NCBI RefSeq assembly: GCF_021021475.1
Contig: NZ_JAINWL010000004.1
Coordinates: 272,406 to 336,405 of the forward strand
Source of the DNA: Citromicrobium bathyomarinum
GTDB taxonomy: Bacteria; Pseudomonadota; Alphaproteobacteria; Sphingomonadales; Sphingomonadaceae
Direction: 5' to 3'
Length of the DNA: 64,000 nucleotides
Made by a program: the position numbers and the translations under genes
Part shown: positions 53,139 through 61,108 of the stretch, one piece after another
Layout: each line of letters begins with the position of its first letter
Position numbering within the stretch: the first letter of the stretch is position 1
Notes under the pieces: generated by a model
What the model was told of the DNA's origin: nothing
Databases searched by the model: none
What the model saw: the letters and a program-made list of their open reading frames with translations, nothing else

Positions 53139-56100
53139 CTATTTTTCAGCTCCGCTCCAATCGAACTCGCTAAGTGAATCGACAGTTACAAAGCGCGCAT
53201 CCAATGCGTCGCTCGCCGTTACAAATGTCATAGGCTGAGGCACGTCCACAACGACTAACCCGTGAACGCTCGGAGTTTGAGGAAGCTTATTCCGCTGTGC
53301 GAGGTCAGCCGCATGGGCTCTGACGAATTCGACCCGATTAAGGTGCCTTAGAAGATTGTCCGGCTTGCCATTCGCCAGAGTCAAACCTCGATATTCCGAG
53401 AGGCGCTTAGCCGTCTCCGAAAGTGTCCGACATAGCTTAATGTCCTTCACCTCGATCACCCATGCGTGACGTCCATCCGGCGTGAAAGCCAGCACATCAA
53501 TGTCACCGAGGAGCTTCAGGGCCTCAGTGGCTTGAAGATTCAGACACGAGGATGGCTTCACGGAATGGTCTGCCTGCAACCCCAATTCTCGGATTACTTC
53601 GGCGACCCGTTCGTTGAACTCAAGGCCGGCACGTTCGCCCGCACCGCCAGCATAGCTTCGCATCTTTTTGCTGACCCAGAATTCACCCTGCAATCCACCC
53701 GCTAATGCGCCCCCAATATTGTGTCGCGCAGCGCGCTCGACGATTGCAGGTGCTATCGCCAGGAGAGGATCGGTATCAGCGTTCAGCGCAACGATCGGAC
53801 GCCCGATGAGGGAATAGCGCCTATCAAACCTGCTAACATCAAAATCTCGCGCCGATGTTCCCTCTGGAAAGGTTTTCCAGCCCGCGCGCGATGGTAACGT
53901 CAATCGATCAATCAGGTTTATGCAATCTGGCTTGCCTTCGATCTCCCGGTCATCGAGCCAGCTTATCAGTTGCGACCGCAAAATCGTGAACGTCGCTTGT
54001 TTTTGCTCCACAGCCAGATCGGCCAAGTAGTAACTGAAATCGAAGAACATGCTCGCCGGAGCGCCGTATTCGGCCAGAAGAGCATCATGAAATGGCTTTT
54101 GCTGTTCCGGAGATGGCGTCTCCGTCTCTTCTTTCGAGAAAAATCTGGCGTAAGCGTTGCTTTTTTCGACCCGATCTTTTGAATGCAAAACCCGCACCGT
54201 CGAACTGAGGGCTGTCTCGTGAAAATCGTGGTCATACAAAAGGTGGCCCGTTGGGCTGACGGCCAATTCCGGGTTCAGCTGTCCACCGCGGAGCGCGGGA
54301 ATAAGGTCGGCGATTGAGAAAACCTGTAGAGCCGCAGCAAGAAAATCATCCATGTCAAAATCGCCCACCGCGAAACCGCCATCCGCAGATGCATGCGATG
54401 CTGCGATCTCCACGAGGATTGAACTTCCACGAATGACGGCGTTGATCTCTCCGCGCCGTTCAAAACTCGCGGCTCGATCTTCCTCCACGCCATGAATAGC
54501 TTGCAGAGCGCGCGCCGTCATGGCCCAACTACGTTCCTCAGACAAAGCAGATTGGTAACGGTCGAGCGCGGCGAGCACTAACGACTCGCGATTGTAGCAC
54601 TGAATTGCGGCGCATAACGTATCGAGCAAGCTGGAATGCATTGCTTGGAGAAAAGCGAAGCACTCTTCCGCGCCGACAATTTTTTGCCCAGGCTCCACGC
54701 CATCGACCGACAAAGCCGAACAGCATTTTATTAGAGCCGTTGCAGATGTCGGGATGGGTCTAAAGCGATCGCCCAACAATCCGCTTGCCCCCATCGTTTC
54801 GATAGGACGATGGACAAAAAATGCATGCCGCCACCTGAAATCATTTGAACCAACCGAAGATTCGATCAATTCACTTATCTCAACAGTCTTCGCTTCAATC
54901 CCGCGCAGACGAGCCACACAGACCAAGAGCTGTTCGGAAAGAAAGCGCTCTGCGTAATTATCCTTGCTGTTTAGGGCGCGATGCCAGTCTCTTAGAATTC
55001 GCAATTCAGCAGTGCGATTCTCATCGTTTACGGCAATTTCGATCGTGCTTGAAAGTGCGTCAGGTTCGAGGCCACCCGCCAACATTGCTGAGTCTGGCCA
55101 TTCGACATCGACTTCGATCAACACAGGCTGGCCTGCTCCAACTCCAAACTTCGCCTCAAATGGGAGCATCAAGAATTCGAGCCAACGAAGGATCGTTCGC
55201 CAATTTTCGTACTCATCCGGGGAACGCGATCCTACCACCTTGAGCGAAACCCAGACCGGGGCACCGTTGGATTGGACCGTGCCTAGAAGTTCACCGCGCT
55301 CAATATCATCGATGCTCGCGTAGATATTTTCTAGGCGCGAGAAAACCGAGCGGGGGTCAACGCGCATGACCTTCCGGGCCAATCCATCCGGATGCTCGAC
55401 GAGGCGGCGATCAATAGAGTGAGCGGCCTTCTCGCGCGCTTTCAGCAAACGATCAGACCCAAAGTTGATCATGCACGGCGGAGTCATATCGTGATGACCT
55501 TCGGGAACGAAGGCATGGTCGCTTTCCATCCACCATTGGAAAAGGTTTAGAAACCCGCTGGGGTTGTGCAAGTCGAAGCCCATGCCCTGCACGACACGTG
55601 CAAGTCGCCAGATACGCCACAGGTCAGGAAGCTTGGTGTCGTCCAAGCCAGCGAACAGCGATGCCTCACTTGGCGATATATGTTCAATTTGCCAGCTACG
55701 CAGATCTTCAGGAACCTCGAACTCCAAGGATCGGCCTTGCCCCCAGCCGCCGAGAAGCAAAATGGTAAGCCCTTCTTTGAAGCCGGGCCGTTTCTCCGCC
55801 GCCGCCTTCGCGAACCGCAGTCCTTCGAACACTGCGTCGGCGAAGCTCTGGTCATAAGCCGTAATCCCGCTGAAACCTTGGTCCCCCCAACGGTCAAATC
55901 CGTCGACGGCGAGGACGACGTGGACATATCGCCCGGCAGAGATTTCCTTGACACTTTGGCGGATAAGCAGCTCACCAACAGGCATGTCGGGCGCCTCGGT
56001 AAGATCATCCAATCCTGCCACCCTGACGGTTTTGGCGTTTAGGTCGTTAAGGTGCTTTTGCAGCCTGCGCCCCATGCCATGCTTTACAGCAGTATCGATC

Positions 56101-56918
56101 AGTATGCCTCGAATGGCCGTGCTGGTCGCCCCCGGTGCAATCACGGTAATGCCTTCGGACGAAGCAAACAGGGGCTTGAAGTCTATCAGAGAATTGCCGA
56201 TCTCCTGATCCGAAATTTGCTGAGCTTCTTCCGGCGGAAGAACAAACGGCAACAGAAGCTGGATATCGCCAACCAGTTTTTCCACTTCCCCCCAAGTGAA
56301 ACGCACAACTGAGTGCATCATATTAAGGCGACCCTGGCTTGGTAGTTTCATGCGTGACGCTTCGTCACCCGCACCCGTCATTCTCCGATCAAGTCCTGCC
56401 CGCTCAACCAACGCATTACAAAGCGTCAGAAGCGCAAACACACTTGCCAGCACGTCCGTTTTTGGCCCGCCATCGGGCAACTTGGCAAACGCCTCGATCA
56501 ACTGCTCCGTATGGAACGCGGGGTTTTCCCAGCAGGACTGGATGAGCACAAATTCACCCTCACTCGTGAGAACGGGGGCCACGAACAGATCCTCAATCGG
56601 GTCTTCCAAGCGGGTAACACCAGCTTTTCCAAGCAGGTTATTCAGAAATGTGTGCCAATCGGCCCGCTTGAGCTTCCGCGTGCCTTGAGCTTCTGCTGCG
56701 ACCAACCTCATCGCCCAATCGAGCCGAACCGCGTTGGCCTGAAACTCCGGCAAAGTTTGCAAGCCGCTAAGCACCGACAGTGCGTCTAACTTGTCGAGTC
56801 CTGCAACGAAGGTTTTGATCTGGGGAACTTTTTCATAAAGCTCGCGCGGCAAACTGGGCGGTTGCATTTCCCTCAAGATTGCTTCGATATCGATTTCCGG
56901 AGCGTTTTCTATGTCCAC
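53139..56918 (-). CDS. Large protein with C-terminal PD-(D/E)XK nuclease motif, partner of a CHAT protease
   Basis: 1259-aa protein, no family recognised for most of its length. The C-terminal ~170 residues look like a restriction-endonuclease-like fold: helix GLEFNERVAEVIRELGL, then GDIDVLAFTPDGRHAWVIEV followed by KDIKL, giving Asp1141 (codon 53496-53498) and Glu1156-Val-Lys1158 in classic D...ExK spacing. The rest is soluble, helical, without a P-loop; a central alpha/beta part reads YVHVVLAVDGFDRWGDQGF. Start is GTG 56918 with GAGG seven bases ahead; a perfect inverted repeat surrounds this site. It lies 361 bp downstream of the CHAT gene, same strand. Composition is lower GC than the core. 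Probable effector of a defence system (inference). Confidence 0.8.
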   Translation of the reverse strand: MDIENAPEIDIEAILREMQPPSLPRELYEKVPQIKTFVAGLDKLDALSVLSGLQTLPEFQANAVRLDWAMRLVAAEAQGTRKLKRADWHTFLNNLLGKAGVTRLEDPIEDLFVAPVLTSEGEFVLIQSCWENPAFHTEQLIEAFAKLPDGGPKTDVLASVFALLTLCNALVERAGLDRRMTGAGDEASRMKLPSQGRLNMMHSVVRFTWGEVEKLVGDIQLLLPFVLPPEEAQQISDQEIGNSLIDFKPLFASSEGITVIAPGATSTAIRGILIDTAVKHGMGRRLQKHLNDLNAKTVRVAGLDDLTEAPDMPVGELLIRQSVKEISAGRYVHVVLAVDGFDRWGDQGFSGITAYDQSFADAVFEGLRFAKAAAEKRPGFKEGLTILLLGGWGQGRSLEFEVPEDLRSWQIEHISPSEASLFAGLDDTKLPDLWRIWRLARVVQGMGFDLHNPSGFLNLFQWWMESDHAFVPEGHHDMTPPCMINFGSDRLLKAREKAAHSIDRRLVEHPDGLARKVMRVDPRSVFSRLENIYASIDDIERGELLGTVQSNGAPVWVSLKVVGSRSPDEYENWRTILRWLEFLMLPFEAKFGVGAGQPVLIEVDVEWPDSAMLAGGLEPDALSSTIEIAVNDENRTAELRILRDWHRALNSKDNYAERFLSEQLLVCVARLRGIEAKTVEISELIESSVGSNDFRWRHAFFVHRPIETMGASGLLGDRFRPIPTSATALIKCCSALSVDGVEPGQKIVGAEECFAFLQAMHSSLLDTLCAAIQCYNRESLVLAALDRYQSALSEERSWAMTARALQAIHGVEEDRAASFERRGEINAVIRGSSILVEIAASHASADGGFAVGDFDMDDFLAAALQVFSIADLIPALRGGQLNPELAVSPTGHLLYDHDFHETALSSTVRVLHSKDRVEKSNAYARFFSKEETETPSPEQQKPFHDALLAEYGAPASMFFDFSYYLADLAVEQKQATFTILRSQLISWLDDREIEGKPDCINLIDRLTLPSRAGWKTFPEGTSARDFDVSRFDRRYSLIGRPIVALNADTDPLLAIAPAIVERAARHNIGGALAGGLQGEFWVSKKMRSYAGGAGERAGLEFNERVAEVIRELGLQADHSVKPSSCLNLQATEALKLLGDIDVLAFTPDGRHAWVIEVKDIKLCRTLSETAKRLSEYRGLTLANGKPDNLLRHLNRVEFVRAHAADLAQRNKLPQTPSVHGLVVVDVPQPMTFVTASDALDARFVTVDSLSEFDWSGAEK

Positions 56919-56940
56919 TTCTCACCTCTTTGGACATAGA
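56908..56940. promoter_or_regulatory. Perfect 10-bp inverted repeat enclosing the ribosome-binding site and start of the nuclease gene
   Basis: TCTATGTCCA (56908-56917) and TGGACATAGA (56931-56940) are exact inverted copies separated by 13 bp. The spacer contains the Shine-Dalgarno-like GAGGTGA, and the GTG start codon overlaps one arm. In the transcript a 10-bp stem would fold with the ribosome site in the loop and the start codon at the stem. It can act as an RNA switch or as an operator dyad. Confidence 0.75.
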
Positions 56941-57279
56941 GTATGTTTCCGATTTGTTCGGAAAACAAGCGCAGGAAAACTACAAAAGCTAGTTATCGAC
57001 CTAGCGCGCATGGTTGCAGCGCTTGTGGCACCAAGGGGGCGCGCCACCTAGGATCGCCTGCGCCACCTTCAAATACCGCAGACGGGCACTGGGCAAGCTC
57101 TAACGAGTTTACGCGAAGTTGGTCCGCAAACCCGCAAAATTTTCACACGTGCAGATCTCCACGAATCGCTCTTTTTTCACTCCATGAACGGAGGATCAAA
57201 GTGAAGGATAGTTCTAAGACCGAGGCAGGCCCATTGTCCGAATGGTGTACCACCTGAACCGCACAAGAGCTTTATAAAA
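56919..57279. other. Gap between the nuclease and CHAT genes
   Basis: 361 bp. It contains the right arm of the inverted repeat and probably a promoter for the nuclease gene. The only coding-like item is an 18-codon rightward ORF (57201-57257) after a GGAGG, too short to support. No terminator hairpin with a T-run was seen, so readthrough from the CHAT gene is possible. Confidence 0.5.
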
Positions 57280-59517
57280 TTACTCTTGGCTGTCTTGCAA
57301 AACGCGGCTGTCGGCGATGAGAAGAGATTCCGGATTTCCGACGTGTAGATATCTAATGGCATCGCTGCTTGCGATCATGTCGGCGCTACGCTTCTGCCAT
57401 TCACCTTCATCAATGGCGGTCGCCTCTATAATACGTTCAGAGAGCCTTTCGAACCAATCCGACCTTAACGGGTTCAAATCTTTGTTAGTCTCCAGCATGA
57501 GTTCGTTCACGGCATCTTGATCGTAGAAACCCGCTTCGCTGAAGCCACGGATAATATCTGTCGCTAGCTCCATCCGCAAAACGCCGCCGACCACGTTGGT
57601 CCAAGGAACGCTTCGCCCCATATCATTCACGATATCGGCAAAGTGGATGGCGCGATTCAAAACTCTCATCGCGAACCGAGCAGCCTGTCTCGCCCGTATC
57701 GGAAGCGCGGTAGCGATCACTGAAACTGCCCCACAGGCAAGAAACCCATTCGCGATCGTTGCGTGAGACCGATCAAAAGGGTGTGTGTCGCACGCACTCA
57801 GCAGAACGATTGGCGGCATCCGTATCCTGTCGCTTAGGCTCCAAACATCCACGCTCTTGCCGCCGATAATTAGACCTCCCGGCCCATCGCCTTCATCGTG
57901 TGAGCCGTGACTATCGACGATCAACATTGGCCCACGAAACTGATTTACGGCTTCCACAAATTCGTCGACCGATTCTGGTGAAGCATATTGCGTTCGCATT
58001 TTCCTAGACGAGCCGTCGCCGGCCCCGGAGACGCCGACGCGCAGATGGTAGGCAATTCTGTCATTTTCATCGAACATTGAGAGCACTAGACAATCGCGAA
58101 ATGCATCTGGCGGGATGTATTGGGTCATCGGTGCGCGGATATGCTGGAGGAAAAGATTCCCCGGCGTCGCGTTTATGCGCGAAACGTCATATCGGATTCC
58201 CAAAGGCAGCCCGTCGATGGGAAGCCATTCGAGTGGCGCATCGGCGATGATCTTGATTCCTGCCTCCGACCGTTTGATTAATTCAAGGTGCTCGTCAGGT
58301 ACGGTCGCCGCTAATGCATCTTGGACTGCGCGAAATACCCGCGCAGACTTTATGGCTGGCGGGTTTTCATGTTTTCTCAGAAATCGCGCAAGTTGGCCAA
58401 CAACACCACCTGTTCTCGCTACCGCAGGTGGTAAGCGGATCGTGGCCGCGACAGTCGAGGCAGTTCGCAGGCCCACCGCCGTGGTAAGAATTTTGGTTTC
58501 CGCTCCACGCAAGCTAAGTATCGGACCGATCTTGTCCAGATCATCTTCGTCCGCCTCAATTTGCATCGTATAATCGCGCTGCCGCTGAAGCGCTCGCAAC
58601 GCATGTACCGCCTTGCGATCCGGCAATGCCCTTTCGATGGCTTTGGCGGCACTTGGGGCCATCGCAGGTGCAATCAAGAACAGGTCCGGGCGTGGCGGAT
58701 CCAGTAGGTGCGCCTGTCGATCCTTGGTTTGAGGCCACAGATCCATAACTGCCGCAGCAGAGTCAGTTATTCCTTGTACGTAGTGGGGATGCGGTGAGGC
58801 ATTCAAATGTCCCTCTTCTGTGTCGGCCGGAAGTTCGCCCGAAGCGACCAGCGTCAGTTCATTCGGTCGCGTGACGTTGTGGGAATGATAGGTGAGACTG
58901 CACGGTCGACGCTCTATCGTCTTCCACTCACCAAGGGCGGCATCGATGTCAGTGCCGTCTAGGCGCTTTTCGGCCTTACACGCTTGTCGGAGAGCATAGC
59001 GACAATGCTGATTCAATCGATCGACAGTAAGGTCTGCGGGATGGAGTGCGCCACCGACCTTTTGAGCACTAACGTGCAGCGGCCTGATCCTCAGGCCCTT
59101 TCGCCATTTGCTAACCGCTTTGGCCGTTTCTGCGTCTCCTGAAAAAACAACCACGAACGGCTGCATAGGTTTGGGGCTGCGCTTTGCCAGCAGCGTCGAG
59201 AGATTTACCGGCGTCCAGTACCAAGCCCCTTCGCCCGCTCTGCGCCTAGCCAACATATCAGCTGGCTCCATCGTGAACTCGAAGACGTCAGCTGGAAGCG
59301 GCGGAATAAAATCCATCAATGGCACAAGGTCAATGAGACCGGGAGCGAAGCCTTGGAAGGGTGTGACTTCGTTATCTCTCCAGTCGGGCAAAGCGAATGC
59401 ATAAATAATCTGCGGCATCGGCGTTGGAAGGCGACTAACACCCGGCACCTGATTCTCATCTGGATGACCCGGAATATAGCTGGTTGCTGCAAGAAGATTC
59501 ATGCCTAAAGATATCAC
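57280..59517 (-). CDS. CHAT-domain (caspase-like) protease protein
   Basis: 745-aa protein. The C-terminal part is a CHAT peptidase: catalytic histidine block MLIVDSHGSHDEGDGPGG (His537) and, after GLIIGGKSVDVWSLSD, the catalytic cysteine block IVLLSACDTHPFDRSHATIA (Cys576, codon 57790-57792), then the family segment GAVSVIATALPI. Both catalytic residues are intact. The N-terminal ~450 residues are of unknown family and could be the sensor. GTG 59517 has GAGGAAG seven bases ahead and is preferred to ATG 59502. It lies upstream of the nuclease-like gene in the same direction. CHAT proteases act as effectors or activators in bacterial immunity (e.g. TPR-CHAT with type III-E CRISPR). Confidence 0.88.
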   Translation of the reverse strand: MISLGMNLLAATSYIPGHPDENQVPGVSRLPTPMPQIIYAFALPDWRDNEVTPFQGFAPGLIDLVPLMDFIPPLPADVFEFTMEPADMLARRRAGEGAWYWTPVNLSTLLAKRSPKPMQPFVVVFSGDAETAKAVSKWRKGLRIRPLHVSAQKVGGALHPADLTVDRLNQHCRYALRQACKAEKRLDGTDIDAALGEWKTIERRPCSLTYHSHNVTRPNELTLVASGELPADTEEGHLNASPHPHYVQGITDSAAAVMDLWPQTKDRQAHLLDPPRPDLFLIAPAMAPSAAKAIERALPDRKAVHALRALQRQRDYTMQIEADEDDLDKIGPILSLRGAETKILTTAVGLRTASTVAATIRLPPAVARTGGVVGQLARFLRKHENPPAIKSARVFRAVQDALAATVPDEHLELIKRSEAGIKIIADAPLEWLPIDGLPLGIRYDVSRINATPGNLFLQHIRAPMTQYIPPDAFRDCLVLSMFDENDRIAYHLRVGVSGAGDGSSRKMRTQYASPESVDEFVEAVNQFRGPMLIVDSHGSHDEGDGPGGLIIGGKSVDVWSLSDRIRMPPIVLLSACDTHPFDRSHATIANGFLACGAVSVIATALPIRARQAARFAMRVLNRAIHFADIVNDMGRSVPWTNVVGGVLRMELATDIIRGFSEAGFYDQDAVNELMLETNKDLNPLRSDWFERLSERIIEATAIDEGEWQKRSADMIASSDAIRYLHVGNPESLLIADSRVLQDSQE

Positions 59518-59813
59518 AATAAATCTTCCTCTAGCGAAGCAATTGCCAATTCAGAACAAGAACAATAGCCGCGCCCTTCGGGCCGGGCTTTCGTAAACCG
59601 AGCCAGCGAGCTGTCTCGGCCATTCGGCTTCAATCCCTCGCGCAGAGCTTAGGGGCCAGCCCCTCGGCGCACTTCACGAAAAATAGGCGGTCTCCCGAGG
59701 CTCGGCCCGATGGGCCTGCGCCCGCCGCCGATTTGTTCGTTCCGTTTGCACACCCCGATCTCGCCGATGGGCAAGGTTGCATGAGCAACCCCTAACCCAT
59801 TGGAGGGATCAAA
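59518..59813 (+). promoter_or_regulatory. Structured leader of ardA
   Basis: 296-bp gap with no protein gene but several hairpins, including AGGGGC/GCCCCT (59651-59664) and GGTTGC/GCAACC (59775-59790) just upstream of the ardA ribosome site GGAGGG. GC-rich leaders of this kind commonly precede antirestriction genes on mobile elements. Also contains the promoter for the divergent CHAT gene. Specific mechanism unknown. Confidence 0.5.
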
Positions 59814-60329
59814 ATGAGCAAAGGAGAAATCAGAATCTATGTGGCCTGCCTGGCCGCTTACAATAACGGCAGGCTGCATGGACGCTGGATCGATGCGCAG
59901 CAGGAAGCATGGGAGATTTACGGCGAAATCCGAGCGATGCTGGATGCCTCACCCATTGCCGATGCAGAAGAATGGGCCATCCATGACTACGAAGGCTTCG
60001 AAGGTGTCGCCATTGCCGAATACGAGGGCATGGAACGGGTGTCCGAGTTGGCCGCGTTCATCGGTGAGCATGGCAAGCTTGGCGCGGAGCTTCTCCAGCA
60101 TTTCGATGATATCGAGGAAGCGCGCAAGGCGCTGGATGAGAGCTACCACGGCAGCTTCGAAAGCCTGGCCGACTATGTGCAGGAGCTGACCGAAGATTGC
60201 AGCGCCATTCCCGAGCATCTGCGCTTTTACATCGACTGGCAGGCCATGGCACGCGATGCCGAACTGTCCGGCGATGTGTTCACCATCCAGACCGCCTTCG
60301 ATGAAGTGCATGTCTTCGCGGGGTTGTGA
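59814..60329 (+). CDS. ardA: ArdA-family antirestriction protein
   Basis: 171-aa acidic DNA-mimic protein that inhibits type I restriction enzymes and helps incoming DNA survive. The start IRIYVACLAAYNNGRLHGRWID and the block EEWAIHDYEGFEGVAIAEYE are diagnostic, and the overall charge is strongly negative, as expected for a DNA mimic. Length is typical. ATG 59814 follows GGAGGGATC. Such genes are entry-region genes of conjugative elements, consistent with MobC, relaxase and TraG nearby. The gene at 60331 starts immediately after the stop. Confidence 0.93.
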   Translation: MSKGEIRIYVACLAAYNNGRLHGRWIDAQQEAWEIYGEIRAMLDASPIADAEEWAIHDYEGFEGVAIAEYEGMERVSELAAFIGEHGKLGAELLQHFDDIEEARKALDESYHGSFESLADYVQELTEDCSAIPEHLRFYIDWQAMARDAELSGDVFTIQTAFDEVHVFAGL

Positions 60330-60330
60330 G

Positions 60331-60621
60331 ATGGAAACGCAAGTCCACCGCTTCACATGGCAAGGAATCGAGATCGAGGCGACCTACACGCCCCTCAAAT
60401 GGAACGTGATCGCCCACCTCGAAATCCACAGCATCGATCCTGACCGTGCGCCCTTGCCGATCACGGAAACGGGGTATCGCTCGCACTTCCACGAGCCCGG
60501 AACGATCGAGGCCCACGGCGGCGATGTGGTTGCACAGATGGTGGCATGGCTGGACGAGGAAGCCGAGAGCAAGGCTTGGAAGAGCTACGTCGAGGCCAGC
60601 AGGCAATACAGCCTGTTCTGA
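60331..60621 (+). CDS. Hypothetical protein downstream of ardA
   Basis: 96-aa protein (METQVHRFTWQGIEIEATYT...) starting one base after the ardA stop, so translation is probably coupled. Acidic, no membrane segments. The sequence WNVIAHLEIHSIDPDRAPLP and ITETGYRSHFHEPGTIEAHG suggests a compact beta-rich fold. I recognise only that similar short ORFs follow ardA in sphingomonad mobile elements; function unknown. A role in antirestriction or in transfer establishment is an inference from position. Confidence 0.7.
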   Translation: METQVHRFTWQGIEIEATYTPLKWNVIAHLEIHSIDPDRAPLPITETGYRSHFHEPGTIEAHGGDVVAQMVAWLDEEAESKAWKSYVEASRQYSLF

Positions 60622-60694
60622 GCGAATCTATCCCCCCAGCCCCGTCGATCCCTGCTGCCAAGGTCCATCCAGTCGTAATCGCTGGAGACCCATC

Positions 60695-60829
60695 ATGCAC
60701 AGGCTCAACTACACCTGCATCCCGGAACGTGAGATTGGCCCTTTCGGACCTTACGGTCCCGACTGGCCCACAGTGTGTTTTCTCAGCTTCATGCTTGGCG
60801 TGCTCATCGGCGGGATGCTCACGGTCTAA
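60695..60829 (+). CDS. 44-aa membrane peptide
   Basis: Starts at ATG 60695 after GGAGACC and encodes MHRLNYTCIPEREIGPFGPY followed by a hydrophobic C-terminal helix (VCFLSFMLGVLIGGMLTV). It is one of two tiny single-pass membrane proteins between ardA and the TraG-like gene. No family known. Small hydrophobic proteins in this position may assist transfer or act as toxins; neither is shown. Confidence 0.45.
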   Translation: MHRLNYTCIPEREIGPFGPYGPDWPTVCFLSFMLGVLIGGMLTV

Positions 60830-60917
60830 CCCCCCAAGAGAGCGAATCGCGGCGGCTATGTCCTTAGCCAATCCGCGCACCAAGTCGGACGGCGGTCAGA
60901 CACGAAAGGACATAGCT

Positions 60918-61031
60918 ATGAGCAATATGCAGCTCGACGAAGTCAACGCCAAGTGGAAGCGCAAGCTGACAGGCGGCGAGATCGCAGGGATTGTCTTCTT
61001 AATCATCATCGTCGCCGCCATGCTCGGCTAA
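60918..61031 (+). CDS. 37-aa membrane peptide
   Basis: ATG 60918 follows GAAAGGA. The product MSNMQLDEVNAKWKRKLTGG continues with a single transmembrane helix (IAGIVFLIIIVAAMLG). Basic residues before the helix suggest the N-terminus stays in the cytoplasm. It ends 31 bp before a strong terminator. No family recognised. Confidence 0.45.
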   Translation: MSNMQLDEVNAKWKRKLTGGEIAGIVFLIIIVAAMLG

Positions 61032-61061
61032 AGATAGCCGAGAAAATCCAACCACCTTTTC

Positions 61062-61090
61062 AGGGCGGCCTTCGGGTCGCCCTTTTTGTT
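61062..61090 (+). terminator. Rho-independent terminator with TTCG tetraloop
   Basis: AGGGCGGCC-TTCG-GGTCGCCCT (one G-U pair) followed by TTTTT. It ends the ardA to small-membrane-protein transcript and lies only 19 bp before the TraG-like start, so that gene probably relies on partial readthrough. Confidence 0.88.
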
Positions 61091-61108
61091 TCAGGGGAAT
61101 ACCATCGC

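Noticed and set aside
57201..57257. 18-codon ORF after GGAGG between the CHAT and nuclease genes
   Set aside because: It has a good ribosome site but is too short and has no neighbour context or repeat of the pattern. Not supported as a gene.
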